A stretch of 64,000 nt of DNA from Fremontodendron californicum (taxonomy: Eukaryota; Streptophyta; Magnoliopsida; Malvales; Malvaceae). Made by a program: the position numbers and the translations under genes. The stretch's first letter is position 1; each line of letters begins with the position of its first letter. Below are positions 32,429-42,353 of this stretch, in pieces. Location of the stretch: assembly GCA_030761205.1 (NCBI GenBank), contig JAULJL010000010.1:8341241-8405240 (forward strand), written 5' to 3'. The notes under the pieces were generated by a model. That model had not been told where the DNA came from. It was given only the letters and a program-made list of their open reading frames with translations, and made no database searches.

Positions 32429-32965
32429 ATGGATGATATTCTCAAAAGATTGCAGAAACGATTTCCTCCTTTTCCTCGAAATATTTTACTGAAGCTTTAC
32501 CAAGTTCGATTAGAAAGATTAAGAATGCTTATGAACAAAGGGATTCCTGAAGACATACGTTGGATAATTGAAGCCAAGGTACGTGAAGATGAATATCTTC
32601 CTGTTTTGCATTTACCAGGTACAGGTAGAAGCACTTATGCAAAGAAGCGACGAGCAAAGCGCATGAGTTCAAATTGCCACAAGTGTGCACGATGGACGTG
32701 TAACGGTAAATGTCGTTCTATTGGGATTCCGTCCTCTAATCGAGATGATAAAATTGAATTCATTAAGGATGGACTGAGTAAGGAGAATTTGGGTAATATC
32801 CAACTTTCTCTTGAGACGCATCCTAGTGGAGACGTACAAAGAGAAATTCTTGATTTATGGCCGCAATTCCAAAGGGAATGGCAACATCTTGGGAATCTGA
32901 TGATAAAAGACCCTGTTTGCCAGCTTGTAAGAAAACTGGATGGGAAGCATATCCTCGACTCATAG
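32429..32965 (+). CDS. Unknown 178-aa accessory ORF (ORF2), copy 1
   Basis: I do not recognise this protein. It starts MDDILKRLQKRFPPFPRN, has an Arg/Lys-rich N-terminal half, a basic AKKRRAKRMSSN segment (about 70-82) that could be a nuclear signal, and a small cysteine cluster CHKCARWTCNGKC (about 83-95), spaced C-x2-C-x4-C-x3-C, which could bind zinc or RNA. The C-terminal half is hydrophilic with LDLWPQFQREWQHLGNLM. The copy at 43827-44363 has the same length and about eight amino-acid changes, so the frame is conserved between elements. It sits just upstream of LOG. The pyrimidine-rich TTTTTTTTCAG before its ATG resembles a splice acceptor. Confidence 0.75.
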   Translation: MDDILKRLQKRFPPFPRNILLKLYQVRLERLRMLMNKGIPEDIRWIIEAKVREDEYLPVLHLPGTGRSTYAKKRRAKRMSSNCHKCARWTCNGKCRSIGIPSSNRDDKIEFIKDGLSKENLGNIQLSLETHPSGDVQREILDLWPQFQREWQHLGNLMIKDPVCQLVRKLDGKHILDS

Positions 32966-33022
32966 AAGGCGTTTAAGCCGTTTCTGGACGTAAAACCAGA
33001 GGAAAATGCACTCGAAAAAAAA

Positions 33023-33670
33023 ATGGAAAGTACTTCGTCCCAGCGCATTAAAAAAATTTGTGTCTTTGGAGGTGCTTATCCAGGGAAAAATAACATATTC
33101 GCTGATGAAGCCATAAGAGTTGGAGTAATACTTGCCCAACAAAAGATCCAGTTGATTTATGGAGGCGGTAGTACGGGTTTAATGGGAGCAGTCGCTACAT
33201 CAGCACACGCCGGAGGAAGTCCAGTTCTAGGAATCGTGCCAAAACTATTCACAGGTTTTTGTGGACCTACCGTGGGTAAGGAAATACAAGTCTGGAGTAT
33301 CCCTGAACGGATAACAATCATGTACCATTCTGCCGATGCATTCATTGCTTTACCAGGAGGTCTGGGTACATTGGAAGAAATAGCTTGCGTGGCTTCTTGG
33401 TCATCTTTGGTCACAAATAAGAAACCCATTGGTTTGCTTAATATTAATGGTTATTTTAGTAATTTACTTTCATATTTAGATAATGCTGTGGATAATGGAT
33501 TCATGTTTTCAGAGGCAAGGAGAACCATAATTTCCGCTACAACCATTGAAGATTTACTCAAAAAGCTACAAGCTTATGAGTGTTTATCTGCTACGGCTGT
33601 TTCGCAAACGCTCGGAAAAAGAAAAAGAGATATGGACGAGCAAGGAGTGGATTGCACTTTGTCTTTGTGA
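33023..33670 (+). CDS. LOG-type cytokinin riboside phosphoribohydrolase, retrotransposon-borne, copy 1
   Basis: LOG enzymes release active cytokinin bases from the riboside monophosphates. The 215-aa ORF (start MESTSSQRIKKICVFGGAYP) is complete and normal in length. It has the Rossmann-like nucleotide site LIYGGGSTGLMGAVA (about 44-58) and the family signature ALPGGLGTLEEIA (about 108-120; the usual form is PGGYGTLEE), followed by KKPIGLLNINGYFSNLLSYL. The tail GKRKRDMDEQG is basic. It has no intron and lies inside an LTR element between ORF2 and the 3' noncoding region. Its ATG is 58 bp past the ORF2 stop. The nearby RK pair of many plant LOGs reads RI here, so activity needs checking. The second copy (44728-45375) is also intact. 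Confidence 0.88.
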   Translation: MESTSSQRIKKICVFGGAYPGKNNIFADEAIRVGVILAQQKIQLIYGGGSTGLMGAVATSAHAGGSPVLGIVPKLFTGFCGPTVGKEIQVWSIPERITIMYHSADAFIALPGGLGTLEEIACVASWSSLVTNKKPIGLLNINGYFSNLLSYLDNAVDNGFMFSEARRTIISATTIEDLLKKLQAYECLSATAVSQTLGKRKRDMDEQGVDCTLSL

Positions 33671-33938
33671 CATTATCTAACATTTTGCTTGTTGTGTCTC
33701 AGTTATAATAAGTGGTTAGCAACCTCTGCAGGTAATATCTCCTAAATTCTACCTTTAAAATTTGACATTGGGGACAATGTCATATTTTAGTAGGGGGTAA
33801 GGGACATATTTTGCTAATTTAAAAATAAAAAAAAAAAAAATTTGTTGTGTTTTAAGACATTTAGAAGTATTCATTCTGAACAAGGTCTGAGTAAGGGAGA
33901 CTTGAGACATACCTTGTCAGTTTGATTTAATCTTCTTC

Positions 33939-34052
33939 TTCAAAAAAAACAAAAAAACAAAAAAACAAAAAAAAAAAACAAAAAAACAAAAAAACAAAAA
34001 AAACAAAAAAACAAAAAAACAAAAAAAAACAAAAAAACAAAAAAAAAAAAAA
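33939..34052 (+). repeat. Low-complexity CAAAAAAA tract
   Basis: Repeated C followed by seven to eleven A residues. The Phe/Cys-rich frame on the minus strand (34189-33917) is an artefact of this tract. Confidence 0.9.
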
Positions 34053-34720
34053 TCATGTTTAGACTTAGTTTGTTTTTTAGTTACTTTCAATACTATAATG
34101 AGATATGAATTGCATAAGTCTAAAGCAGATTTATTAGTGAGAAGATTTTCATGAGAATTGAGCTTGATGTCAACCTTTTTATGAGCCAATGTTAATATGA
34201 TATGTTGATTGAGAAAGAAGCATGTTTAGACTTAATCTGACTTGTATAATCATCTTTGTGAGTTTTTGAGCCTATAATGATTGATGCATTATACAAATCA
34301 ATCTAATTTCTTTCTTGAGTGCTCTTATGATTACATGATTCTCTAGAACTTGCTTTAAACCGTTTGAGACTATATTGATACATGTGACAACATGAATATG
34401 ATAGAGGCATTAGGATTATAACCAGAGCCAAACAGCCATCCCTTATTAATGTTCTAAGAGAGCATCCCTACTAGTGAGCCAATTTGAGCCTACATTAAAT
34501 ATGCTGTTTTATTGGTAACCACAACTTACACCTAGCCTAAATATACTTATATCCTTACCCTTGTTCTAAAGATGAATTTTATATTTTGAGACATATTGCA
34601 AAAAAACAAGGGATATTTTTAGTTGAAAATTTGGGTTAGAAACAAAAGATAAGTGTAGGGGAAGAAAAGAAAAGAAAAAGTCAAGAGAAAAAGAAAGGGA
34701 TCATTGTCAAATACATTCCC

Positions 34721-34725
<5 letters not shown>

Positions 34726-34764
<39 letters not shown>
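34726..34764 (+). repeat. Poly-A tract (39 bp)
   Basis: Uninterrupted A run inside the 3' noncoding region. Copy 2 has TATATATA with a shorter A run at the matching place (46656-46676). Confidence 0.9.
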
Positions 34765-34768
<4 letters not shown>

Positions 34769-35556
34769 CTCTTGAACTTCTAGAAAAAGATGTTACAAAG
34801 TTGGTTAGAATGAAGCAAAGGCTCAACATGAATATTTAGCCTATGTTATTATGTGCTTTATAAGAGTTTTGAGAAGTTTTATTTGTATGATCTTATTATG
34901 TCTCTAAACTCTATGAACTCTTTGGAACCTTTGTGATATCTTTATCCTTTTGTTCTTTAACCACATTATAACCCTTTGGCCCCATTACAACCTTGAATAA
35001 AGACCTCTTGATTTATGAAGTTGTATGATCTAAATAGTGGAGAATAGGTGGACAAGCAAGCATATGGTAGAAGTGTTTTCATGAGATTGATTGAGTGTAA
35101 ACACTTTACCACTACTTTAAAGAGTGAAAATCAAGAGAGTATCCCATGTGAGAAGTTGAGATTAAGTTTGAATATGCACTATTTTGATTGAAATATGTTA
35201 TGTTAATATTGGCTTAACTCAAACTATTTACATTCAAGCAAGATTTTTTTGTGAATTTCTTTAAGCTATTGATTAGTTTTTAAGACTTGTCCAATGATTA
35301 TCTCTAATTTATATTGGAAGGATTAGTTATAATTATTATTTTTAGTTTTTCTTATGTCTTCAATGTTTGTGGGTATCGTCCTAGTAAACCCTCACGAGAC
35401 TAAACTCGTCCACTAGGGACACCTAGGGGTTTAAAGGCTTGTGTCACATGCTAAGTGCCACCGTGATTTCCTACGAAAATGGATTAGATTAGATTTTCTT
35501 ATTTTATTTTTATTGAGTCGTTGCTAGGGACTAGCAACAATCTAAGTATGGGGGTG

Positions 35557-37039
35557 TGATAACTCGTATAATTATATAGTTTTTAGTTATGTTTTATTAT
35601 TGTTTTGTGTCAAATACGAGTTATTATTGTTTAGTCTAATTGTGTTTATGATCTTTTATATTTTTATGTAATTTGGTGTTTTTCACAAGTTTCTTTGAGT
35701 GATTTCAGATTACTAGAATTAAGGGCAAATCCAGTTCAGTTCCAGTTCCGACACCTTTTGCCATATCAGCTATATCTCGAGTTTCACTGAAGCAATAAGG
35801 CTGAACTTTGTATCCCTGCAAAGCTAAGAGGCATATCTATCTTTTTCATGTTTTACACTTCCTGAAACGGAGTCGTTTTCCCTAGCGAAATCGACCATCA
35901 AGTTGGCTGATGTGCAATGACGTCTGTTCTGCACCGTTTTGGTATTTTGACCATATCTTCCGATCCACGTGCGCAAATGATCTGATTCCAATGGCTATGG
36001 ATCCGTAACTGATAGGGGTATATTTTTCTAGAAGACCATTTTATCAGATCGAGCCTCCAACATTGACAAAATCGACCATCAAGATGGCTGATCAGAATTG
36101 TCATACAATATGACGAAAATTGTTAGAAAAATGCACCCACCTATTATACCTACCTTTGAAATTTGTAAAGCTTGTCTCTTGTCATTTAGCCCTCCAAAAT
36201 GTGTATAAATAGAGGGCCTTGGATGAGTATTGGGATACATTATACATTGGTAGGATAGCCATTGTAATAAAATTCTCTAAGTTTTCTTTTTCTTTCCTTT
36301 CTCTAGTTTTCTTTTTCTTCTTACATTTCTTTTCATTTTATTCATATCTAGTATGTGTTTCTAATCATATTGTTGAGGTGATGAGGTGAAGCTCTTGGTA
36401 AATGCTAAGGTTAGTCTCTTAAACATGAGCTAAAATGAATCATCATTTATAAGCACTAGCATAGATAATATTTTCTTTTGGTTTAAAATCATACTTGCAA
36501 AGTAGAGATCTTGATTCATTATTGACAATGAAAATGGCACAGTAAATGCTTGGTTTCATAACCTTGATTTGTTGTAGACATATACCTTGGCATAAGGAAT
36601 GCTTGGACTCTTTTTATGAGTTTTGAGGACACCAAATGAACATAATATCATATGCTATGGACGTTGGACAATTTGGACTGAATTGCTAAACCTTCCGATT
36701 GGAACCTCCCTTATGTGTGGATTTCAATTGTGTAATAAAACAAGATTAATCTTAGCATAACACCAAGAGTGGATTCTCTAACCTCAACATCCTTTCTTAT
36801 TGTTTTTTATATTTTGTTTAATTTCTTTTATGTTATTTTATTTATTTTGTTCTCTAATATCTTGTTTATTTTGTTTTGTTGTTGATTCCCTAATATCTTG
36901 TTTACTTTCTTTTTCTTATATATTTATAAACTTATACTTACTAATACGCTTCCCTGTGGTTCGACCTCGGACACCCGAGAATTTATTACTTGAACATAAC
37001 CTGCACTTGGGTTTACAACTCTTAATTGAGTTACCATCA
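35557..37039 (+). repeat. 3' LTR of LOG-carrying element, copy 1
   Basis: Same length as the 5' LTR, and I saw no difference on reading through. It ends ACCATCA and is followed by the target duplication CCTGC. Apparent identity implies recent insertion. Confidence 0.92.
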
Positions 37040-37044
37040 CCTGC

Positions 37045-38483
37045 GATACCTAACAAGGCATGAAGGGACAAAACAGGTTTATGCAATGGTTCTGGTTCCT
37101 CAGCAACTGTGTCCTCTATGGTTTCCAAACAGTCCAAAAATTCTTCCGGTTCATTGATAAAATCACCCCCTTCATCCACCAGCATCTGGTAAAGTTGTGA
37201 TCGCGTACAACGATGCTCTATCACAAACTTAAGACCACACCACATACAGAGCCCTTTTCTCCTCCTATCCTCCATTTCTTCTCTAGTAGGCAACTTAGAA
37301 GGTTTAAGAGTAGTGTTATCTGGTCTGGGACTGGGTGGTTTGTAAGGACAAGTAGGTTAAGGTTTTAGTGGTTGAGGACAAGTAAGAAATGAGGCTTTTG
37401 GCGTCAGTAATAAGAGTGGCAATTGAGGTTTGGGAATGGTTGGCATGACTATTTGGTTAGATGTATCAAGTCTTAGGATTCTATATGGAATATAAGGTTT
37501 TCTTGGGAGGTTAAAGACTAGGGACTCCATTTGTTTGGCTAAATTGAAGGCATGGGTTAAGGTCTTAGGATGAAACATACGAACAGGCTTAGAAATTTCA
37601 GGTTTCAAGTTGCCAACGAAAATGCTCAAGCTATATTCATCAGTCAGCTGTACTAGATTAAGCAAGCTCTCACTCCTCATAAAATTCCTCTATTGTGTTT
37701 GATTGTTTCAGGGTCACTAAGTCATACATAGGATCAGTGAATTCATTTTCCCCAAACTTGGACTGCATTTCAGATATGTAAAGAGACCAACTAACATGAG
37801 TAATTCTTTATTGTGTTTCAGCTGTACTAGATTAAGCAAGCTCTCACTCCTCATAAAATTCCTCTATTGTGTTTGATTGTTTCAGGGTCACTAAGTCATA
37901 CATAGGATCAGTGAATTCATTTTCCCCAAACTTGGACTGCATTTCAGATATGTAAAGAGACCAACTAACATGAGTAATTCTTTCCTGTATTTTCATAAAC
38001 CTCTGATGCCATTGAAGGGCTCTGCCATCTAAGTGCTTCATAACAGTACAAATCTTGTCCTGGTCCTTAGTCTGATCGACTTCAAAAAACTGATCAATCT
38101 TGAGTAGCCAACCCCTGAAATCATTTCCTTCAAATCGAGGGCATTCGATCTTCGAGTACTTGGTGTGAAATCTGTTGGTCTCGCTCCCAGGTAAGATAAC
38201 TTGAGGCTTCTACAAAATGACAGGTTCTTCAAGAGAAAGAGTCAAAACTGATTTCTGTTTGCCTTCTGAAGAAGCAATCGCCAGTGATGAACCAGAAGCT
38301 GGTTCTAGAGAAGGTTCATGCATCTTTGGCAAAAAGGTTTGAAGGAGAGATCACATCTCAGCTCCAACCAGTACTCATAAAGAGTATCTCGGCATGAGCG
38401 CCCAACTTCCCATCGATCTTCTCGAATTCCTTTTGAAGGTGACCAAACTCCTTTTGCAACTGGGTGATGGTGTCGTCGACCAT
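37045..38483 (-). pseudogene. Chromovirus Gag remnant (5' part of split element)
   Basis: The start ATG at 38483 gives MVDDTITQLQKEFGHLQKEF. Then come HLDGRALQWHQRFMKIQ, LVTLKQSNTIEEFYEE, VGNLKPEISKPVRMFHP and a zinc-knuckle-like GLCMWCGLKFVIEHRC. It ends with SLHALLGIAGD at the CCTGC insertion site, and the polyprotein continues at 27786. It contains a 174-bp tandem duplication and several frame breaks. Confidence 0.85.
37645..37990 (-). repeat. 174-bp tandem duplication inside chromovirus gag
   Basis: CAGCTGTACTAGATTAAGCA starts both copies (37645 and 37819), and the units match through ATGAGTAATTCTTT. The duplication breaks the gag frame, so it arose after the element lost function or at its last reverse transcription. 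Confidence 0.9.
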
Positions 38484-38497
38484 GATTAAATAAGAAA

Positions 38498-38511
38498 GGC
38501 TCTGAGACCAG
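38498..38511 (-). other. Primer binding site of the chromovirus
   Basis: On the minus strand CTGGTCTCAGAGCC directly follows the 5' LTR and resembles TGGTATCAGAGCC, the initiator Met-tRNA type site, with changes. Confidence 0.65.
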
Positions 38512-38833
38512 TGATATAACCTCTACCCAGATTATATGAAGAACAGAATCTGCAGAGAAGAACAGAAGAATATCCAAAGCAGGGAGAAGGATAAACGAGG
38601 AAAGAGAGAGAAAGTAAGAGAGAGAGAGAGAGAATGTTTGTTATAATTTTCGTGCCCTCATCATTGCATTACCTTTGCCTTATAACCACCTGCATGACTC
38701 AGCAATTCGGTTATAAAGTTTGACAGTACAAGTAGACAACAGTAACAACATTTAAACTAACCAAAACGCAAAACAGACTCAATAATGCAAATATAAAATG
38801 CATATAGTAAAAGACTGAGAATAGCTCATAACA
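38512..38833 (-). repeat. 5' LTR of the chromovirus
   Basis: Partner of 24159-24455; it is longer mainly through a GA-repeat expansion (38600-38632). On + it starts TGATATAACCTCTACCCAG and ends GCTCATAACA. Confidence 0.88.
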
Positions 38834-38843
38834 GTTTAAATGT

Positions 38844-39212
38844 TGATATGGACATTTGGAGAACCACACCGCAAAAACTAGCTATTGAGATGAGAGAGCC
38901 TAAGTCCATATAAACCTCACAAGGAAGTCTTATTCTTTCAATGTGGGATCGTAACAAACCACCACGCTTGAAGGACCAACGTCCTCGTTGGTCACGGTTG
39001 GCACCTTTTTTTCTTTTTGTTTTTAGGTCCAGGCCACCACTCCGTGAGCCATCACTCCGAGGGCTGGTCTCACCAAAGTGGGGCTGGCTTTGATACCAAT
39101 TGATACGGACCTTTGGAGAACACACCCCAAAAGCTAGCTATTGAGATGGGAGAACCTAAGTCCATATAAACCTCAGAAGGAAGCCTTATTCTTTCAATGT
39201 GGGATCGTAACA
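38844..39212 (-). mobile_element. TRIM-like miniature retrotransposon (369 bp)
   Basis: Two direct repeats of about 112 bp (38844-38956 and 39101-39212), with ends TGTTACGATC..GTATCA on the minus strand, flank a 144-bp interior. The interior contains an ATTGGTATCAAAGCC primer site on the minus strand next to the 39101 LTR. There is no coding capacity. This is the TRIM layout. Its right edge abuts GCAAC of the kinase target. Confidence 0.8.
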
Positions 39213-39766
39213 GCAACATAGCTAGAGGTCTCCTCTATCTTCATGAAGAATGCGAGACTCAAATAATCCATTGTAACATCGAATCTCAAAATATACTGAT
39301 GGATGAACACGGGCAAGCCAAAGTATCTGATTTTGGATTGGCCAAGCTGCTAAAGCCAGACCAAACCAAAACCTTTACTGGGATTAGAGGAACAAGGGGG
39401 TATGTTACACCAGAGTGGCACATAAAACTACCAGTGACAGTGAAAGTAGTTGTTTACAGCTTTGGAATCGTAGTATTGGAGATCATATATTGTCGACGGA
39501 GTGTGAATTGGAGCCTTTGTGAGGAAGAAGCTATCCTTGAAGAATGGGTCTACGATTGTTTCCAAGCTGGTCAACTACGGAAAATAGTAAGGGAAGATGA
39601 AGAGGTTGATGAGAAACAATTGGAAAGGATGGTGATTATAGGACTATAGTGTATCCTGGATGAGCCAACACTCCGTCCTTCCATGAAGAAGGTTCTGTTG
39701 ATGTTGGAAGGGACAGTTGAGATCCCAATACCTCCCAACCCAACTTCATTTTTCAGTGCTATTTAA
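39213..39766 (+). pseudogene. G-type lectin receptor-like kinase, 3' part (interrupted gene)
   Basis: Coding sequence resumes with the duplicated GCAAC and ATAGCTAGAGGT, giving NIARGLLYLHEECETQIIHC, then SDFGLAKLL, IRGTRGYVTPEWHIKLP and WVYDCFQAGQLRKIV, and after an in-frame TAG (TGG expected, 39647-39649) DEPTLRPSMKKVLLMLEG to a stop near 39766. It joins exactly to the 5' part ending at 21314. The catalytic loop expected as HCDIKPQN reads HCNIESQN, losing the catalytic Asp and Lys. Together with the N-lobe Lys change this means no kinase activity. Confidence 0.9.
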
Positions 39767-40145
39767 TTGTGTCATGTCGTTGAGATTTATATCTGCTTTT
39801 ACTCTTTCTTTGTATTTGTTGAAATGATTTCCTTTCAATAAATCAAGCTTGTAAAATTTACCAAAGGATTGCTTCTTCCCACTGATTGTATTATTAAAAA
39901 AAATCTTGTGACTGATTATAAATGACACTCCCTTTCTGCTGTTTAATACTATGTCAGATATTAGTTCAATGGTAATATAATTTAAACTCATAGTAAAATT
40001 ATCTATTAGTATGCAACATGATTACATGAATCAAATTTATGAGAAACTTAGCAGCAAGTTTTCCTTTTTTAATGTAAAGCTTACTTAGATGAATTAAAAA
40101 ACTGGATCGAACCAGCCGCTTAAACCGAGAAGGCGAGAACCGACA
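39767..40145. other. Non-coding stretch after the kinase pseudogene
   Basis: Probable former 3' UTR and flank of the kinase gene. It is AT-rich, with no supported gene. Confidence 0.45.
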
Positions 40146-40150
40146 GGATG

Positions 40151-42210
40151 TGATAACTCGTATAATTATATAGTTTTTAGTTATGTTTTATTATTGTTTT
40201 GTGTCAAATACGAGTTATTATTGTTTAGTCTAATTGTGTTTATGATCTTTTATATTTTTATGTAATTTGGTGTTTTTCACAAGTTTCTTTGAGTGATTTC
40301 AGATTACTAGAATTAAGGGCAAATCCAGTTCAGTTCTAGTTCCGACACCTTTTGCCATATCAGCTATATCTGGAGTTTCACTGAAGCAATAAGGCTTCAA
40401 TTTGTAGCCGTGCAAAGCTAAGAGGCATATCTATCTTTTTCATGTTTTACACTTCTTGAAACGGAGTCGTTTTCCCTAGCGAAATCGACCATCAAGTTGG
40501 CTGATTTGCAATGACGTCTGTGCTGACCTGTTTTCGTATTTTGCCCATATCTGCTTATCCACATCAGCAAATGAGCTGATTCCAATGGCTATGGATCCGT
40601 AACTGATACGGGAAACTTTTTCTAGAAGACCATATGATCAGATCAGGCCTCTAATATTGACGAAATCGACCATCAAGTTGGCTGATGTGCAATGACGTCT
40701 GTGCTGACCTGTTTTCGTATTTGGCCCATATCTGCTTATCCACATCCGCAAATGAGCTGATTCCAACGGCTATGGATCCGTAACTGATAGGGGAACCTTT
40801 TTCTAGAAGACCATGTGATCCGATCAGGCCTCCAACATTGACGAAATCGACCATCAAGTTGGCTGATCAAAATTGTCATACAATATGACGAAAATTGTTA
40901 GAAAAATTCACCCACCTATTATACCTACCTTTGAAATTTGTAAAGCTTGTCTCTTGTCATTTAGCCCTCCAAAATGTGTATAAATAGAGGGCCTTGGATG
41001 ATTGTAGAGGATCATATTGTACATAGGTAGGATATTAGCCATTGTAATAAAATTCTCTAAGTTTTCTTCTTCTTTCTTTTCTCTAGTTTTCTTTTTCTTT
41101 AGAAAGAGCAAGAGGTTGGATAATTAATATTCTTCTTCTACTTCTTTCTTTCTTTTATTTTCTTCTTAGATTCTATTTAATTTTATGTTTATAATGCCTA
41201 TGCTAGGCTAAACTTCTATTTGGTTAAGAGTGATTTCAAAGCCCTAGACATGTTTTGTGATTGATTTTTAGATTCTATCTATCATTAATTTTCTATCAAA
41301 GTTGCTTATGTTCTTCTACAAGAATTGATCATGATGTTGTCTTGATTTATTTAGGTGTACAACTAGATAGATCTTGATAATTATCTATTGCTAGTTTAGG
41401 AGTCTTGATCCGTGTAATTGTCTTGATTTCCTATTCATAAGTGGCAATTTGTGATTAATGATTATGGTCAAGTTTTCAATAATTGCAAAGTGGAACATAA
41501 CCTAAGTTGAACAATCCGAGCTTATGTGTTTGTTGCTTAGATCAACCTATCTTTCTCATCATAAAGCTGCCATTAAATTGAATTTAGAGAGCTTATTCTA
41601 GGTTGTTTAATGGTTATAGATTAAATAGAAAGCTTGTTCTATTTAACGACAAACTAAGGAAAGATTGGGATAACAGAGCTTGTTGTTATCTACGGTTGTT
41701 AACTTTGATAGTTGGTTGATATTGATAGATCTGAAATTGATTCTTAATGATGTCTAGTGGTGGAGAATGAAACCTTAACCATATTTTTCATATTTGATTC
41801 TTCTTACTTACTTGTTTTCTTACTTTTCTAGTTTGCTTATTTTTAAAAGTATATTTATTTTTATTGGCTGGTTATACCGCCTAATTTGTATATTAACTTT
41901 GTTTTATTTTTATTGGCTGGTTATACCGCCTAATTTAGTATATATATTGGCTGGTTATACCGCCTAATTTAGTATATATATTTTTATTGGCTGGTTATAC
42001 CGCCTTGCATCTTATTCTTATTATTTACTTTAGTTTAAATCTGGCTTCAAAAAAACCCCTTTTCTTTTATTGTTCTTGAATTTAAGTTTTAAACTATTAA
42101 CTTATAAACTAAAACCCAATCCCTGAGGACTCGACCCTTGCTAACTACTATACTTACAATTTATCTTTTTAGTGCAAGGTTAAATAAGATACACTCTTTT
42201 GGGTGCATCA
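40151..42210 (+). repeat. 5' LTR of LOG-carrying element, copy 2
   Basis: It starts TGATAACTCGTATAATTATA like copy 1 and ends TTTTGGGTGCATCA. It contains an internal tandem duplication of about 179 bp (about 40484-40662 and 40663-40840, units starting near GAAATCGACCATCAAGTTGG), the TATA-like GTGTATAAATAGAGGG, and four copies of GGCTGGTTATACCGCC (41866, 41915, 41949, 41989). Confidence 0.9.
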
Positions 42211-42216
42211 AATTTT

Positions 42217-42234
42217 TGGCGCCGTTGCCGGGGA
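42217..42234 (+). other. Primer binding site (tRNA-Asp), copy 2
   Basis: TGGCGCCGTTGCCGGGGA, six bases after the LTR, identical to the copy 1 site. Confidence 0.88.
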
Positions 42235-42353
42235 TTGTTTTCTTTAGTTTATTTGTTACTTGGTTTATTCTTATTTTCAGTTCTAATTAGTTCTATTTTC
42301 TTGTACATACAAGTTTTTCTTATCAAATTTTGAAAAAAAAAAAAAAAAAAACG

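Larger units (their letters stand above)
33671..35556 (+). other. 3' noncoding region of LOG-carrying element, copy 1
   Basis: No ORF is supported. It holds a polypurine-like TAGGGGGTAAGGGA (33791-33804), A-rich tracts, and a long segment (about 34070-35556) that is repeated with small changes in copy 2 (about 46030-47488). It ends with the polypurine tract at the 3' LTR. Such long 3' regions are typical of Athila-type elements. Confidence 0.7.
27792..37039 (+). mobile_element. LOG-carrying LTR retrotransposon, copy 1 (9,248 bp)
   Basis: LTRs of 1,483 bp (27792-29274 and 35557-37039) keep a constant 7,765-bp offset, and I saw no difference between them. A perfect 5-bp target duplication CCTGC flanks the element (27787-27791 and 37040-37044). 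A tRNA-Asp primer site follows the 5' LTR, and the polypurine-like AAGTATGGGGGTG precedes the 3' LTR. The contents are a long gag-protease-integrase-tail ORF, a 178-aa unknown ORF and a complete LOG-type gene. RT, RNase H and the integrase core are missing, so it needs enzymes in trans. The gag and protease resemble Athila/TAT-lineage gypsy elements. Confidence 0.93.
24159..38833 (-). mobile_element. Ty3/gypsy chromovirus, split by a younger LOG-carrying element
   Basis: LTRs lie at 24159-24455 (3') and 38512-38833 (5'), with ends TGTTATGAGC..GGTTATATCA on the minus strand. From right to left it carries a primer site, gag, then (across the 27792-37039 insertion) protease, RT/RNase H, integrase and a chromodomain. 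The insertion is flanked by CCTGC on both sides, so the chromovirus was there first. Frameshifts in every domain show it is dead. Outer flanks are TTGAG on the left and GTTTA on the right, not a duplication, which suggests later loss or rearrangement on one side. Confidence 0.88.

Noticed and set aside
33023..33670. LOG as an ordinary host gene that happened to be next to a transposon
   Set aside because: Both copies lie inside LTR pairs with perfect target duplications and share ORF2 and the 3' noncoding region, so they moved with the element.
33917..34189. Phe/Cys-rich frame on the minus strand
   Set aside because: It is produced by the CAAAAAAA low-complexity tract and has no protein-like composition.
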